A program made the translations under genes and the position numbers. The notes beneath the pieces are model-generated. The model made no database searches and was not told the DNA's origin. It saw nothing but the letters and a program-made list of their open reading frames with translations. A DNA stretch of 64,000 nt from Phyto melanocephala (taxonomy: Eukaryota > Arthropoda > Insecta > Diptera > Rhinophoridae): contig OW799233.1 in assembly GCA_941918925.1 (NCBI GenBank), forward strand, positions 175,305,235 to 175,369,234, read 5' to 3'. Of the stretch, positions 45,458 to 57,967 are shown in pieces (position 1 is the first letter of the stretch; each line of letters begins with the position of its first letter).

Positions 45458-46196
45458 CTAGCCAAACCCGGCGCGCGTTGCTACGCCCCTTAATGAATCG
45501 AAATGCATTCTAATTTTTAATTGAATATCAAGTGCAAAAACCTAAAAATTATAATTTTTTTTATGGGCGTGGCATTGCCCACTTTTCTAATCACGAAATT
45601 GTAAAGTCATAACAGCTCAATTTGTGTACAAAGTTTCAGAAATATCGGACCAGTGCAAGTTCCTAAAAATTATAATTGCTTTTATGGGCGTGGCCCTGCC
45701 CACTTTTCTGATCACGAAATTATTTAGTCATGACAGCTCAATATGTGTGCAAAGTTTCAGAAAAATCGGTCTGGTGCAAGTACCTCAAAATTATAACCTT
45801 TTTTTATGGGCGTGGCCCTGCCCACTTCTTTAATCACGAAATTTTATGGTTATGACAGCTTAGTATGTGTGCAAAGTTTCAGAAAAATCGGCCCAGTGCA
45901 AGTACCTCAAAATTAAAACTTTTTTAGGGGCGTGGCCCCGCCCACTTTTCTTATCACGAAATTATTTAGTCATGACAGCTCGATATGTGTGCAAAGTTTC
46001 AAAAAAATCGGTCAAGTGCAAGTAGCTAAAACTGATAACTAATTTTTATGGGCGTGGCCCCGCCCACTTTTTTCTACCCATAAACACTCCCTGGTATGTG
46101 TCCAACAACTTGCCAAAGTTCGGTTTTACAGTTTCGGAGTCTATAGCTAACACACACACACACACACACACAGAGTTTCACTTTTATATATATAGA
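45458..46196 (-). mobile_element. Helitron with internal minisatellite (copy 2)
   Basis: On the - strand it begins TCTATATATATAAAAGTGAAA after A and ends GCGCCGGGTTTGGCTAG before T. It holds about five of the roughly 120-bp GGGCGTGG/CCGCCCAC units and a CA tract at 46150-46171. It is shorter than copy 1 by about one unit. Confidence 0.8.
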
Positions 46197-47862
46197 TGAA
46201 AAGTATTGCATTGTTTAAACATTTTAAGCCATTTGAAAGTTTTGAATAATTATGATAATACGACAGTTTGCACACCTTGTGAATGCACCAAGTGTCTGTA
46301 TTTAAAATATTATTATAAAATATTGTTTCCAATATGAAAGTTGTCGATTAAATACCCTTTTTCTTTTTTTGCAAAGGCAATACATATTTAATTATGGCAA
46401 TTACTATAAAATTAATTATAAAATGTTTTGAACAAACATTTTTTTAATTAAAACTAAACGTTTTATTAAATGGTTATAACTTTAAACAACTACAACAGAA
46501 ACAAAAGACTGTTTAAACAATAAAATCAATAAAAAATTAAAAGTTTTAAACTATTAACGATCGATTGTTAAGAATAAAAATTGTAAAATGTATAAATTAC
46601 TTGCAAATGCTTTTCTAATGCAAGCATTAGAAGCAAGAATATAAAGCGATCTTAAGTGTTGAGCAACGTTTAGGCCACTGATTCTTAAACTTTTTTAGAC
46701 CTGTCATACATTTTGTAATGATAATGATATTGCAATAATATTAATCTGCGATATCACAAAGTCATCAAAAAATCATAAAAATCACAAAACATGAATTTTT
46801 TACCACTCGCTTTTAAATCGCACACCCGATTTTAAACAAACTTCAGAAAGTCGTGGTGGCAAAGATGGTGCCCACTCATCATGTTGAAGCCCTATAAGTT
46901 TTTGTAGCGTTATTGTTTGCAATTTTTTGCCACTTTTTTTTCAAAAGCTGTAATAATGTTTGTCCATCACTATAATTTAACAGAGTGGGTGAATTGATGG
47001 TTTTTATAATTCTTATAGACTTTTATATTGTTACCACTAGTTGATTTGTGATGAAATGATTAACTTAAATTACAATAGATTGAAAGTGATAGTGTGTTTT
47101 CTGAAATGGTTGAAATGGTTAAATGTTTAAGAACAGTGCTGGCTGCTTATTGTTGTTAATAATGGTGTTAAAAAGAACATATGTATTCTAGAAAACGTTT
47201 ACACTTTTTTTAAAGTACGTTTAAGGTTTGCTAACATTATTATTAACATAAATTAATTTTTAATTACAAAGTGATTGTAGCAAACTTTGAAGTTATAGCA
47301 GCAAAGAAGGCATTGTTCACCTTTATTTCGTTCAAGCTAAAAAACGTTTTAAATAAATTTTTATGTCTTAAAATGTTGATGGCTTATTGTTTATCTAACA
47401 AATTTGTTTAAATATCCAGCTATAAAAAAAGATTTAAAAATTTGAAGAAAGGATATTTCACAAATATTCAATTTCTTTTGGGTAAAGCTAGTTAATTAAT
47501 AAGATAATTTAACTCACAATGAAATGCACAAAACTATTCGAAAAACGTTTCCAAATAAACAATATTGTCTGTGCCGGACATAATTTTCACAATTTACATA
47601 AATCCTAATGTCACCCACAACTCGAAATGTCATCATTCGTTCGCTGTTTTCGTTTCAGTTAAAATCAGTATGAATGTTACGGCAATATATAAAATTCATT
47701 GAAATGACAATCGCGCCTTCTGTCTAATATTAGTCGTACCAACTTAGAAACCTTCGTGGACTCATGCACAATAACTTTGCTAAAGATCATCACATAATCA
47801 AATGTATAGTTTAAGATTATATAAGGGGCATACAGACAAATATTCATTTTTATATACATATA
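46197..47862. other. Non-coding DNA, nothing recognised
   Basis: AT-rich sequence with short random frames only; no repeat ends or RNA genes seen. Confidence 0.4.
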
Positions 47863-49281
47863 TAGCTGACCCGGCAAACGTTGTTTTGTCATATAAATTA
47901 TTTCTAGGAAATATTTTTTCAGTTCAATAATAATAACAAAATTACTCTGAGTACATTAAAAAACGTAAACCATATGTGTTCTACGATACGCAGATCTATC
48001 TTAGTTTAAAATTTCATCGTAGTCGTTACGTTATTTAGGTGAGGCGTAAATTGTCCCTTGGGGTGAGTCACCCTAAATATTTATGACCATAAAAAATATA
48101 TGGTGACCGAATCTTAAACGTTTATTTCTGCATTGGCTAGACTATAAATTGTGTACAATTTTAAGAAAAATGCTAAAAACTATATCGATGCAAGTACATA
48201 ATTAAAAATAGTGGGCGTGAAAGTAGGCGTGGTAAAAAAGGTATCCCATTAATCATACTAGAGTCTTCGTTATATTATGTGAAAATTTCAAGAAGATCGT
48301 TCCAGCAGTCTGGCCTACCTGAGGGGGCGTGAAAAAGGTCGTGGCGTTAAGGGGAATGAAATCAAGTAAGAGTGCTATATTCGGTCATGTCGAATCTTAT
48401 ATACCCTTCACAACGTGTAGTCACGCAATAACAATAGTTTGTATCACCATTTATATCATATGAAATACGTACATACCTAAAAAATCATATATAAAAACAT
48501 CCCATTGTAAAATTATAAAATTACGTGTGTTAAAAAAATATAAAAAATAAATAAAAAACATATAAAAAAATTTAAAAACAATTAAAAAAAATAAAAAAAT
48601 ATAAATAATATATATAAAATAAAAAAAAAATATTAAAAAATAGGAAAAAAATAAAAAAATAAAAAAATTAAAAAATAATAAAAATATAAATAATATATAA
48701 AATAATAAATAAAAAAAAAATTTTTTTGGGCTCAGCTGGGGTTCGATGCCACGCTTACTCTAACCAGTATACCACGTCTGTATGTATGTTGTTGTTGTAT
48801 GTTGTTTTTGTGTTAAAAAAACAAGGTGGGTGTGGGTTTTTGCTCATATCTTAGTTGTTTATGTACCGATGTTTCTGATTTTCAATACCGATCTACTCCC
48901 ATATTTCTGATATTTTAATGCCTCACCCGGGTTGAGGCGATGTCGGGGGCTTCAAAAAGTTGATTTCAACATACACACGAACAGACGGACAAACAGTCAG
49001 ACGGACAGACTGACAGAGCTAAATCGACTCCCTATTAATAAGCTTCAGAAAATATATACTTTATGGGGTCGGAAATGAAAATTGTAGAAATTTTACACGG
49101 AATGAGAAACCTATATATGTATGTATACCGTTTTTCACTGTGTGAAGGGTATAAATAGATGTTGACTGATTCTTAGACCTACCCGATATGCACACAAAAT
49201 TTAATGAAAATCGGTCGAGCCATTTTGGAGGAGTTTAATTTCAAACACCGCGACACGAGAATTTTATATAAATATTAGAGA
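47863..49281 (-). mobile_element. Helitron interrupted by an INE-1-like element
   Basis: On the - strand it begins TCTCTAATATTTATATAAAA, continues with a GTGTCGCGGTGTTTGAAATT block and ends GCAAACAACGTTTGCC-type sequence then GGGTCAGCTAT. These are common insect Helitron termini, although the final CTAG reads CTAT. An INE-1-like copy lies at 48362-49154. No helicase coding is seen. Confidence 0.65.
48362..49154 (-). mobile_element. INE-1-like element nested in a Helitron
   Basis: On the - strand it reads TATACCCTTCACACAGTGAA, CCGACCCCATAAAGTATATA, the CTGTCCGTCTGACTG run, the CCCACACCCACCTTG block, GTATACTGGTTAGAG, GGCATCGAACCCCAGCTGAG, an A/T-rich centre, and the GACATGACCGAATATAGC 3' region. 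It is a near full-length copy. Confidence 0.8.
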
Positions 49282-50239
49282 TAAACGTTTTATTTGTTCT
49301 TTTCTTTAGTCTCATGTGTAAAAAATTATTGTGTTACTTGCACTTAATAAAATGCCACTTTAAAATCTTCGCTGTTTTTGCACTGACAGGTAAAAAAAAT
49401 ATTAAATTATTTTATTTATTTATATGTCCTTAGGGGTTTGAATTACTCAAGTTGTAAAATATTTTATACTAAATTAAACAACAATAGGTTGTCGTTAAAT
49501 ATATGACAAACTACATATTTTCGAGTAAGAGGTCACTTGTTTAATATCAAAAAGATTCCGAATTTGTTTATCATTAAACTAACTTCATTTTGCTTTTTAC
49601 TTTAAAAATATATGATGGAATAGAATGCGATTGCAACGTAAATATACTATACATTTTTGCAGTTAGGCAAATGGTCTTAAGTCAGAAATTGCAATTATTG
49701 TTTCATACTAAGATGTGTAGTTTTCTAGATTATTGTCTAAAGAATAAATAATGTCTCGTTTGCTTAATAATAAAAATTTAATTTAAAGAATTTTCAATAA
49801 ACAATAATAGTTCTAAATTTAATTTAAATTTAAGCTAACAAAGCCGGACACAAAAACTGATAATGCGTTAAAAATATTTATGCTGTTATTTAACGCTTAG
49901 ACGTGTAATCGATTTAAAAAGTCAGACACACATTTTAAAACTGCATGCCATTGTCTAAGTAAATATTAAACTCAAGCCATTGTAAACTATTTGCTATATG
50001 TTTATATACAAGTGCAATAATATAATAAACATTTAAATGTTGATCACCAATCAATAGTTATTAAATTTATAAAATTTTAAATCGAATAGAATAATAAAAA
50101 GGGGACAAGTAACAATTGCAGCTTTTGCATTAGTATAAAAAAAAAACGTTATTTATTAGCAGAAATCAAATTAGCAGTTAAAATGTTGAAATATACATAG
50201 TAAATACACCCAATAAACCAAATTATATAATATTTATGA
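49282..50239. other. Non-coding DNA, nothing recognised
   Basis: AT-rich with no frames above background and no repeat termini seen. Confidence 0.4.
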
Positions 50240-50982
50240 ATGAATTTATAAGTGAAATTCTGTCTGTCTGTCTGTGTGTGTGTGTGTTAGCTATAGACTC
50301 CGAAACTGTAAAACCGATCGGACTCAAACTTTGGCAAGTTGTTGTACACATTCCAGGGAGTGTTTATTGGTGGTAAAAAATGGGCGGAGCCACGCCCATA
50401 AAAAATTAGTTATCAGTTTTAGCTACTTGCACTTGACCGATTTTTCTGAAACTTTGCACACATATCGAGCTGTCATGACTAAATAATTTCGTGATTAGAA
50501 AAGTGGGCGGGGCCACGCCCATAAAAAGTTATATTTTAAGGTACTTGCACTGCACCGATTTTTCTAAAACATTGCACACATATTGAGCTGTTTTAACTAT
50601 ACAATTTCGTAATTAGAAAAGTGGGCAGTGCCACGCCCATAACAAAATGTTATAATTTTTAACTTCTTGCACTTGGCCGATTTTTCTGAAACTTTGTACA
50701 CACACATACATTGAACTCTCATGATTATACAATTCCGTGATTAGAAAAGTGGGCAGTGCCACGCCCATAAGAAATAAGTTATAATTTTTAGCTACTTGCA
50801 CTAGATAGATTTTTCTGAAACTTTGCACACATATTGAGCTGTCATGACTATATAGTTTCGTGATTAGAAAAGTAGGCAGTGTCACGCCCATAAAAAATTT
50901 AAATTTTTTTAATATTCTATTAAAATTCAGAATGCATTTTTATTTATTTAGGGGCGTAGCAACGCACGGCGGGCTTGGCTAG
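50240..50982 (+). mobile_element. Helitron with internal minisatellite (copy 3)
   Basis: Same family as copies 1 and 2 but on the + strand. A (CTGT)n/(GT)n tract (about 50259-50287) is followed by AGACTCCGAAACTGTAAAAC, five GGGCGGGGCCACGCCC-type units, and the end GGCGGGCTTGGCTAG before T. The 5' TC terminus is eroded, so the start is approximate. Confidence 0.75.
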
Positions 50983-52220
50983 TATAAACATAAATACCAA
51001 AAATCCTAAAAAAATTTTTTAACCAAAACGCTTTTTTTGAATATAATGCTTTTTTATCCGCTTATATGAGGTCTTGAGGAAGTCATATCCATGCTGGTAA
51101 TCGCCTGCAAATCAATATTAAAAAAAAAATGCTGTTGCTGGCTTTACACTTTGTTTTTGCTTAACTCCACTATCATTTCCTTATATTTTGGTTTATTGGG
51201 CATAACAAATTAAAAACTTTTTTTTTATTAAATCATAATACACTATGTATCGGCCATTAACGAAGAATTTATAAGTAATTTTGTATTAAGTAGCTTTCAA
51301 ACTTTTGTTTAAAAAAAATTTAAATTTAAAAAAAACAAACAAAGGATGGGAAAATTGCTGTAATTGTTTAATTGAATTTGTTTCCTACTTTGAATTATTA
51401 TACATACATGTAGTTATAAGTATTTATTTTTATTTTTTTTTTAACAACATGCAAAAATTGTAGTTAAATTTTTTAGATTAATTATCTTAATATGTACATT
51501 AAAAATAAAATTTGTTATTATCTTGTTGTATCTTGTATCTGAGAGTATCTTTAAGGTTTTTTGCTTTGTGTGTGTGTTTGTGTGTGTATGTTTTTAACAT
51601 GCAATAATAATGGCTTTTAAATTTTTATTGTTTAGTAAACATAACAGTTAAAGGTTTTTTCCTTATTTCTTTTTTTTTTTGTTACTAAAGCAAGTACATA
51701 ATAAACAAATTTAAAACCTTATTTTTTATGTAAAAACTGTTAAAATAATTATAATTGAAATCAATAATATGTCAACGGCACAGAGACCCAGTCAAAAAAT
51801 TTTGGCTTAAAAGTAATTGTTTTTTAAATGTTTGTACATTTCTATAACTTTTCTTTACGTTGCAAATGTTCGAAAACTACCATAATTGGGTTCATAATTG
51901 ATCTCATTGTGTGATACATAGGATGCTAGCTTATGTTATTCACCCCTATTCTGCCTTTCGATTCGAATCGAAATTTTCTCCGTTTGGCAACTTTGGTATT
52001 CAGAGTTTCGATTCCGCTCCGTTTTTTTCGATTGTAGGTATTCTGTTTTACGATCGTAGTTAAGTTTTTCTACACTTATATTTTAGCAACGGAATTTTTT
52101 TCGATTGCTCTTTTTAAAAACATAAAAAGTGTTTAATTTATAAAATGTAAGTATAAAATGTTAATAAAGTGATTTATATAAATTCATGTTGTACTAAAAT
52201 ATAAAGATTTATTTTTCAAG
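50983..52220. other. Non-coding DNA with CGATTCG-rich segment
   Basis: No gene. From about 51948 there is a run of TTTCGATTCGAATCGAAA-like words, GTATTC words and CGATCGTAG, probably one end of an unrecognised DNA element that contains the coding relics at 52221-52617. Confidence 0.4.
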
Positions 52221-52385
52221 GTTAAAAAAACGTCACCAGAGCAATATGAAAAGCTGCCTCCTTCGGCAAAGAATCTTAAAGCCGTCACAACATGGTTAAG
52301 AGGTGATCAAAATTTTAACGAACAGGGCCGTGCTTCTTGTGCAAATATTTCTAATGCATATTTAAACGCGTCTTTATTTAAATGA
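52221..52385 (+). CDS. Putative terminal exon or gene fragment, unknown
   Basis: After a TTTTTCAAG splice-acceptor-like site, 54 codons run to TGA. The residues start VKKTSPEQYEKLPPSAKN and include TTWLRGDQNFNEQG and ASCANISNAYLNAS. Composition is clearly protein-like against the AT-rich background. I do not recognise it. It faces a second fragment on the other strand, which would fit a two-gene DNA transposon relic. Confidence 0.4.
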   Translation, partial: VKKTSPEQYEKLPPSAKNLKAVTTWLRGDQNFNEQGRASCANISNAYLNASLFK

Positions 52386-52464
52386 AAGTTTTTTTTTTAA
52401 CTGTAAAAGTTAAATTAAAAAATTAATAAAATTTGTTTTATTAAATATAATTTCTAACAACTGA

Positions 52465-52617
52465 TCACTCATCTCGAATGGATTGTAGCTGTCCCTCCTT
52501 TTTGGATTCCATTTCTCCCTCCTTTTTGGATTCCATTTCTCCTTCAAATACAAAAATTAAAAATACCACCTCCGGCTTGACAGGATTCTTAGCACTCAAA
52601 TATTTTGCAAACAAAAA
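52465..52617 (-). CDS. Putative C-terminal coding fragment, unknown
   Basis: The - strand frame ends at TGA (52467-52465). It includes SAKNPVKPEVVF, then a twice-repeated GEMESKKE octapeptide encoded by a 24-bp tandem duplication (about 52504-52551), and ends QLQSIRDE. No domain is recognisable. It converges on the + strand fragment ending at 52385. Confidence 0.35.
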   Translation of the reverse strand, partial: FLFAKYLSAKNPVKPEVVFLIFVFEGEMESKKEGEMESKKEGQLQSIRDE

Positions 52618-53039
52618 TGATTACATTTTTATTATTAATTCACAAGTCTTTTGTATTATTTTATTTTTATTATTATTAATCGCACAAATTTTTTTATTTT
52701 CCTACTTTTATTGTTTGTTGTAACTTTTGTTGCTCATTTATTTGTTTCTACTCCACATTCCGTAGTATACAAATTAGTTTTGTAAACATTGTTGTCTTCT
52801 TTTTGTTCTTTCGATTCGGTTTTTGTTTGGAATACCAATTTTCGATCGTAGTGTAACTAAATGCGAAGACGTACGTACGTACGAAGACTCTACGATAAAA
52901 ATACGCCACCTAATTAAAAAAAACTGTTATTTCAGTTTAAGCCGTATTCCGAAATAAGAGAATTACTTAGCTGTTCAAATAAAATGATCATAATGCAGTG
53001 GGATATGATATGAACATGCAAAAATTATCCTTTTTTGCA

Positions 53040-54060
53040 GCTACTGAACTCAAAAAACCATTGGATGTATCGGCAGTTGTAGAAATTACTTCCGTTAAAG
53101 TCTCAACGCTTGTAGTTTACGAAACAGGCCTCTACTTTCTTATAAGCTTGTAGTCAAACGATAGTCTTTTGGGAAAAGCATATTGATGGTCACAAGTAGA
53201 AAGGCTGCAACTCTTATTTTTGACGAAATTAAGTTTTTTGGGATTCCAATACATTTCGCACAAATACACCTCGATACAAAAATTTAAATATACAAATTTA
53301 AAAAATAACTCTCTTGTTAAGTTACAATTATTTGAGTTAGTGCCTTTATAATTGTGACTAACGGTATGTAATTTAACCATTTGAGAAATAAAGGAACGTT
53401 TTTTGGATATATTAACCGAAGATGTATTTCAAAACTCTTATGATGAATTCAAGCCGCAAGTATAAAATATATGGGTTGTAGTCTAATGGTATTAGGGTGT
53501 TTCTCATATCAAGGTGTGGATTCAATATTTTATATCGAAACAACTTTGACTGCAGCCAAATGACAATTACTCAAATTGCATTAGCGCAACGGCAAACAAG
53601 TGGTTCTTTGATAACTTAATAAATTTGAAGGTGTGGCCTGCACAGTCGCCAGATTTGAGCCCCTTTGAAAATCTAAAAGCAGATGCAAAATAGGTACTAT
53701 CTGCGATGAAACCAACAAATACAGAAGGCCATTGGAAAGTTCCCCTCCTGTAAAAATATTTCAAAGCGTTGTGCGGCCGTAATGGCAAGTGAAAGGCAAG
53801 CACCAAAGTATTTAAAATTTAATTTTAAATTTTTAGGAAACAACCGATCATTAAAAAAAAAAATAGATCAAGTGCTTTTATTTAAAGCGATTAATTTTTT
53901 AAGTATTTCATTTAATTAATGGACGTTCCTACGCTCTTGAAATTAATTAATTTTGTTACAACAGGATTTTCTATTGCGTTTTGGGTGAAATTAAAACAAC
54001 ATTTCTCAAAATGTAAATAGGTTCCCTAAAACTTTTAAGTTGGTTCTATTATTATGACCG
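53040..54060 (+). pseudogene. Tc1-like transposase relic (second family)
   Basis: The clearest part is at 53590-53800: KWFFDN-LINLKVWPAQSPDL-like text, FENLKADAK, and RCAAVMASERQAPKY at the C-terminus, corresponding to the last catalytic block (SPDLNPIENLW) and end of Tc1-family transposases. The usual Pro-Ile-Glu reads Pro-Phe-Glu, and a stop follows DAK. Upstream coding is badly decayed. A possible right terminus GTTGGTTCTATTATTATGAC lies at 54039; no matching left terminus was found. The family differs from the copy at 7841-9449. Confidence 0.6.
53473..53530 (+). other. tRNA-like fragment (SINE or tRNA pseudogene)
   Basis: GGGTTGTAGTCTAATGGTAT contains TAGTCTAATGG, a perfect match to the pol III box A consensus (TRGYNNANNNG). 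About 40 nt on, GTGTGGATTCAATA resembles a degenerate box B. Acceptor-stem pairing is absent. It lies within the Tc1 relic, so it may be a small tRNA-derived insertion. Confidence 0.4.
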
Positions 54061-55645
54061 CAGCTATATGTATGTAAAACATATTTGGTATAAATTACTG
54101 TTGAATGTTTTTAAAATTTTTGTGTGTAGTACTATCTTAAATCAAACTTAAGCCTATAGTACACGAAATGTAAAAACCCACATGCACACGTGGGTCTGAC
54201 GTCACTAAAATGTTCAGCACTTTGGTTACATTTTCTAAAATAGTCGTAATGGTTGCATGTGGTAACATTTTGATATTGCACGAAAAGTTTTTTAGTCCAA
54301 AAATGCAAATAAAACACATGTGGCCGAAGCGAATACATTTATGTTTTATGATGATGCCAAAATTACGTCACAGCCACATGCGTATGTGGCTTTTTACATG
54401 TCGTGTACTACAGGCTTTACAATCATCTTACACTGTTATTTAATTTAAAATTTATTTTTAAATGTTATTGTTTACATTTAACTAATTAACGTACAAACAA
54501 CTACATAGATAATATATTTATTTATTTTTAAAGCACTAAAATTTTTTAATAGTTTAAAACATACATACATATATTCACGATAAAATTTATTATTATTTAA
54601 GAAGGCCATTTAATAACTGTTAACATACTTGGATAGACACATAAAGTTTTATCAACAAAAAATACGGTCACACAAGAAGTATTTATTTAAACAAAAATTG
54701 TTAGAAACATAAAAGTGAATTAAATCAAATAAGTAAAAATTTTAAAAGTTTTTTGGCATGTAAATGCCAAATTTAATTAAATTACAATTTAAAATGTTTG
54801 TCAATTAAATACTTTTTTTGGTTATTTAAATCGATAATTAAAATATTAATTTTAAGATCAACATAACTTTAATTGGAATTTAAAATTCCAATAACAATTA
54901 ACACTGACATACTTTGTATAGGATAAGGCCATTTATAATCATTATGTATATGGTATACATATATGTACACATACATATACCATTACCACGACTTAACATA
55001 CTTCTGTTTGTCATTCTGTGTGGAACAATAAATACTAACACCACGTATACATGACAGTGCTTGATCCTTGTCAATTGCGATTTATGCTTGTCTGTTATAA
55101 AAAGTTAGAAAACAAAATATGGCATAAATAATAGAAAAGTCGATCTAGTAAAGTTTGTCTTTAATTGTTAGATTTTAAAATGTTCTACAACTCTTTGAGG
55201 TAAATCATTAAATATACTTTGGACAATCTTTTTTGTTTGAAAATCGGTAAAAAATTATAAGGACACGTCTGTAAAGGGTATAAAATATTCGTTACAGTCA
55301 TTGTCGTAGCTAAAAATTTTTATGGGGGTGGCAGAAGCTTAAAATATTATTTCTAGGTGTGGCAAAATCTAAAACCGAGTTAATTTTAAAACAATTATTT
55401 TTTTTCAAATTCCTGCAAAAACATTTGTTGCATTGCATTACCAGAATAAACTAGTTACGCTAATGGTCACAGCTGAATATATTAAACAATCTTTGTGATG
55501 ATTAAAATGCGATTGACCAGTTCACAAAATGTTTCGTGTTCAAATTTTTTTAAAAATCAAGGTATTTTAAGAACTGGACTTTACAATTCATAGAAAAAAA
55601 AATCAAATAAAAACTTTAGTTTAAAGATTAAATACCTTTTAATCT
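54061..55645. other. Non-coding DNA, nothing firm
   Basis: A CACATGCACACGTGGGTCTGACGTCA segment near 54180 and ACATGTGG/CCACATGCGTATGTGG near 54315-54390 form an imperfect inverted pair, possibly MITE ends, but no borders are clear. The rest is AT-rich. A GTAAAGGGTATAAAATATTCG word at 55271 resembles an INE-1-like 3' end. Confidence 0.4.
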
Positions 55646-56140
55646 TCTCATATATAAAATTATCGTGTCACAGTGTTTGTAAAAAAAATTCTTTAAAACT
55701 ATTTAAACAATACTTATGAAGTTTTGTGTGTATATTTAGAAGGTCTGAGAATAGGACATAAACTGTTTATTGTATCCTTTAAAGGGATATGAGGACCACC
55801 TTAAAACATTTTTTTCAAAGTGTTTTTAAAAAAACTCCTCCGAAACGGCTTAAGCGATTCTTATGCAATTTTGTGGGTATATTCAGTAGGTTTGACAACA
55901 GAACGTAAACTGAAGGATAGAAATGGTTCACCACAATTTTTTATTTTTATAATTTATCACATCAATTTGCAGTGCTATAATTTTCTTTTCCATTTTGCTG
56001 CACATAGTTCTCAGGTTCAGTTGCACAGTTTATTGTATTGAATTCCAAATTGAGTGTTGCTTTTTCTGATTCAACGAACTTTAGGAATAACATACAACTT
56101 TGTGGGAACCAGCTGAGCGGTTAGGGTTCAATTAGTCATA
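55646..56140 (+). mobile_element. Helitron 5' part
   Basis: It starts TCTCATATATAAAATTATCG followed by GTGTCACAGTGTTTGT, then ACTCCTCCGAAACGGCTTAA near 55834, phrases common to insect Helitron 5' regions. A plausible 3' end (AGCTGAGCGGTTAG) occurs near 56112-56126, but the CTAG terminus is not clear, so the end is approximate. Confidence 0.5.
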
Positions 56141-56317
56141 TATAAAATTAATAAAAACTAATAGCATTAATATAATACAAATTAAAATTGGCCCTAGCTT
56201 CTGTTTAAATGCCACTCTTGACAATAAATTTTACTTTAATAAAAACTGGTTAAATTCCTATTTTTTAATCTTTCTTTAAAATGATGAATGAACTAACTAG
56301 AAGTCCTCAAATCTTAT

Positions 56318-57447
56318 TCTATATATATAAAAGAGGATGTATGTATGTATGTATGTATGTATGTAATGTATAGACTCCAAAACGGCTGGACCGATTTCGA
56401 TGAAATTTTCAGTGAATCTTCAGAATATTTAGGCGGGTGACACTGTGAAGTCTGATTTTTTATTTTCGGTCTGCAAGCGCTGGGGCGTGGCAAAATCCAA
56501 TTTTCATATTACACCACCAATGAAATATACATATATTTCTTTTGTTTGATTTTTTTATTTTTTTTTTGTAAGCCGTTGTCCTGTTATCCAAAACTCTTAA
56601 ATCGGTTATGTAGTTCCGAAGATATTTACAAAAAACCTATGATCCAATATCAAAATTTTAAAACCTTCAAAATGTTGCATTAAAAAATCCAAGTTTTCGG
56701 TTCATTTACAAAAAATATTTACAGCTCAATGAGCAAATTCAATTGAAACTGCCCGGCAAATTAATCAAATACAAATCGATCGACACATTATTGGATGAAG
56801 AACACTGAATTTTTGAATTCATTGGAACCACCCGGAATGCCACCGCATGAACTAACATTAAAAGCTGGATCACCGGTAATTCTCATTCGCAACTTAAATG
56901 CACCAAAGTTATGCAACGGAACCAGATTGACCATCAAAAACTGTTCACCAAATTTAATCGAGGCAACAATCATCAACATCTGATAATTTCCTACGATTTA
57001 CCATTCCAATTCAAGCGGCTCCAATTCCCTTTGCGTCTTGCCTTTAATATTATCATCAACAAAGCACAAAGCAAATCAGTGACTTTTCTGGCCTAATTTT
57101 GAAAAATTCATGTTTTTCACACGGCCAGTTGTATGGGGCTGCTCTCGAGTTGGCACGCCAAAAAATTTATACGTTTTTACACCAAATAAAAAAACAAAAA
57201 ACATTGTCTCTCCGCTGGCCTTAAGATGAAGTAATAATTTCCAATTTGCCTTAAATACATGCGTTTCTGTTTTGATTGAGCCCATACCTAAACCATATGA
57301 AAGTTACTCTGTAAAAAAACTTTATGATAGGTATTCCATGGATTTTTATTTGCAGGCCGTAAATTTCGTTAAAGGCTCAATTTAAATCGTGTGGTAATAC
57401 AACACTAATGTTTGCTTAGGGCCAGCAACACGGACCGGGTCAGCTAG
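56318..57447 (+). mobile_element. Truncated Helitron with helicase relic
   Basis: It begins TCTATATATATAAAAGAGGA, followed by a (GTAT)n tract and AAACGGCTGGACCGATTTCG. It ends CACGGACCGGGTCAGCTAG before T, a typical Helitron 3' terminus. Inside is the C-terminal part of the Helitron helicase. Rep and most of the helicase are deleted, so it is an internally deleted derivative of an autonomous element. Confidence 0.85.
56725..57096 (+). pseudogene. Helitron PIF1-like helicase, C-terminal relic
   Basis: Two frames carry consecutive conserved blocks: [20 protein letters not shown] followed by [20 protein letters not shown] (56815-56935), then DLPFQFKRLQFPLRLAF and INKAQS (56995-57078). These are the 2B/C-terminal motifs of Helitron PIF1-family helicases, the last one normally INKAQGQS. 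One frameshift near 56975 separates them, and a fragment [20 protein letters not shown] precedes. The Walker motifs are missing. Confidence 0.9.
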
Positions 57448-57967
57448 TATTTAATAAAAATTAATCCAGATGTTAATGTTAGCGCCACCGTCGATTAAAT
57501 ATTTACAGTGAATATGACACTTAGATTTGCGAGTATCTAGTTTACATAAATACCAATTACTTGTAATCACAAATTTTTATAAATTTAATATAAAATACGC
57601 CTAGCTAAAAACTCGCTTTTTTGTAACCTCGATTATCTGTAATTCGATTACCCGGCAACATCAGTTATTCGGAAAAGGAAATAAATTTTTTTATGTCGGG
57701 TTTATTTTCGTTTTTTGTATCGATTAACCGTGATTACATCGATTATCCGGGTTTATATATATAATTTTTTAAAATTACTTTTGAACACAATGTGATAAAA
57801 CAAAAAAGGGTATTACCCTTATGACAAAAAAAAACAAAATTGTTAATTAACCGTGAAAATTGATTATCCAAAATGCATCTGGTACCTACCATTACGGATA
57901 TTCAAGGTATCATTGTACTTAAAATAAAAATTCAGTACAAATAATTTTTTATTTAATATGCTGTAGT
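57448..57967. other. Non-coding DNA, nothing recognised
   Basis: AT-rich with ATTATCCG/CGATTA words recurring around 57620-57745 (a diverged short repeat); no gene. Confidence 0.4.

Noticed and set aside
50613..50891. 92-codon frame with internal repeats (also 45624-45833)
   Set aside because: Translation of the roughly 120-bp Helitron minisatellite; the repeats reflect DNA tandem units, not protein selection.
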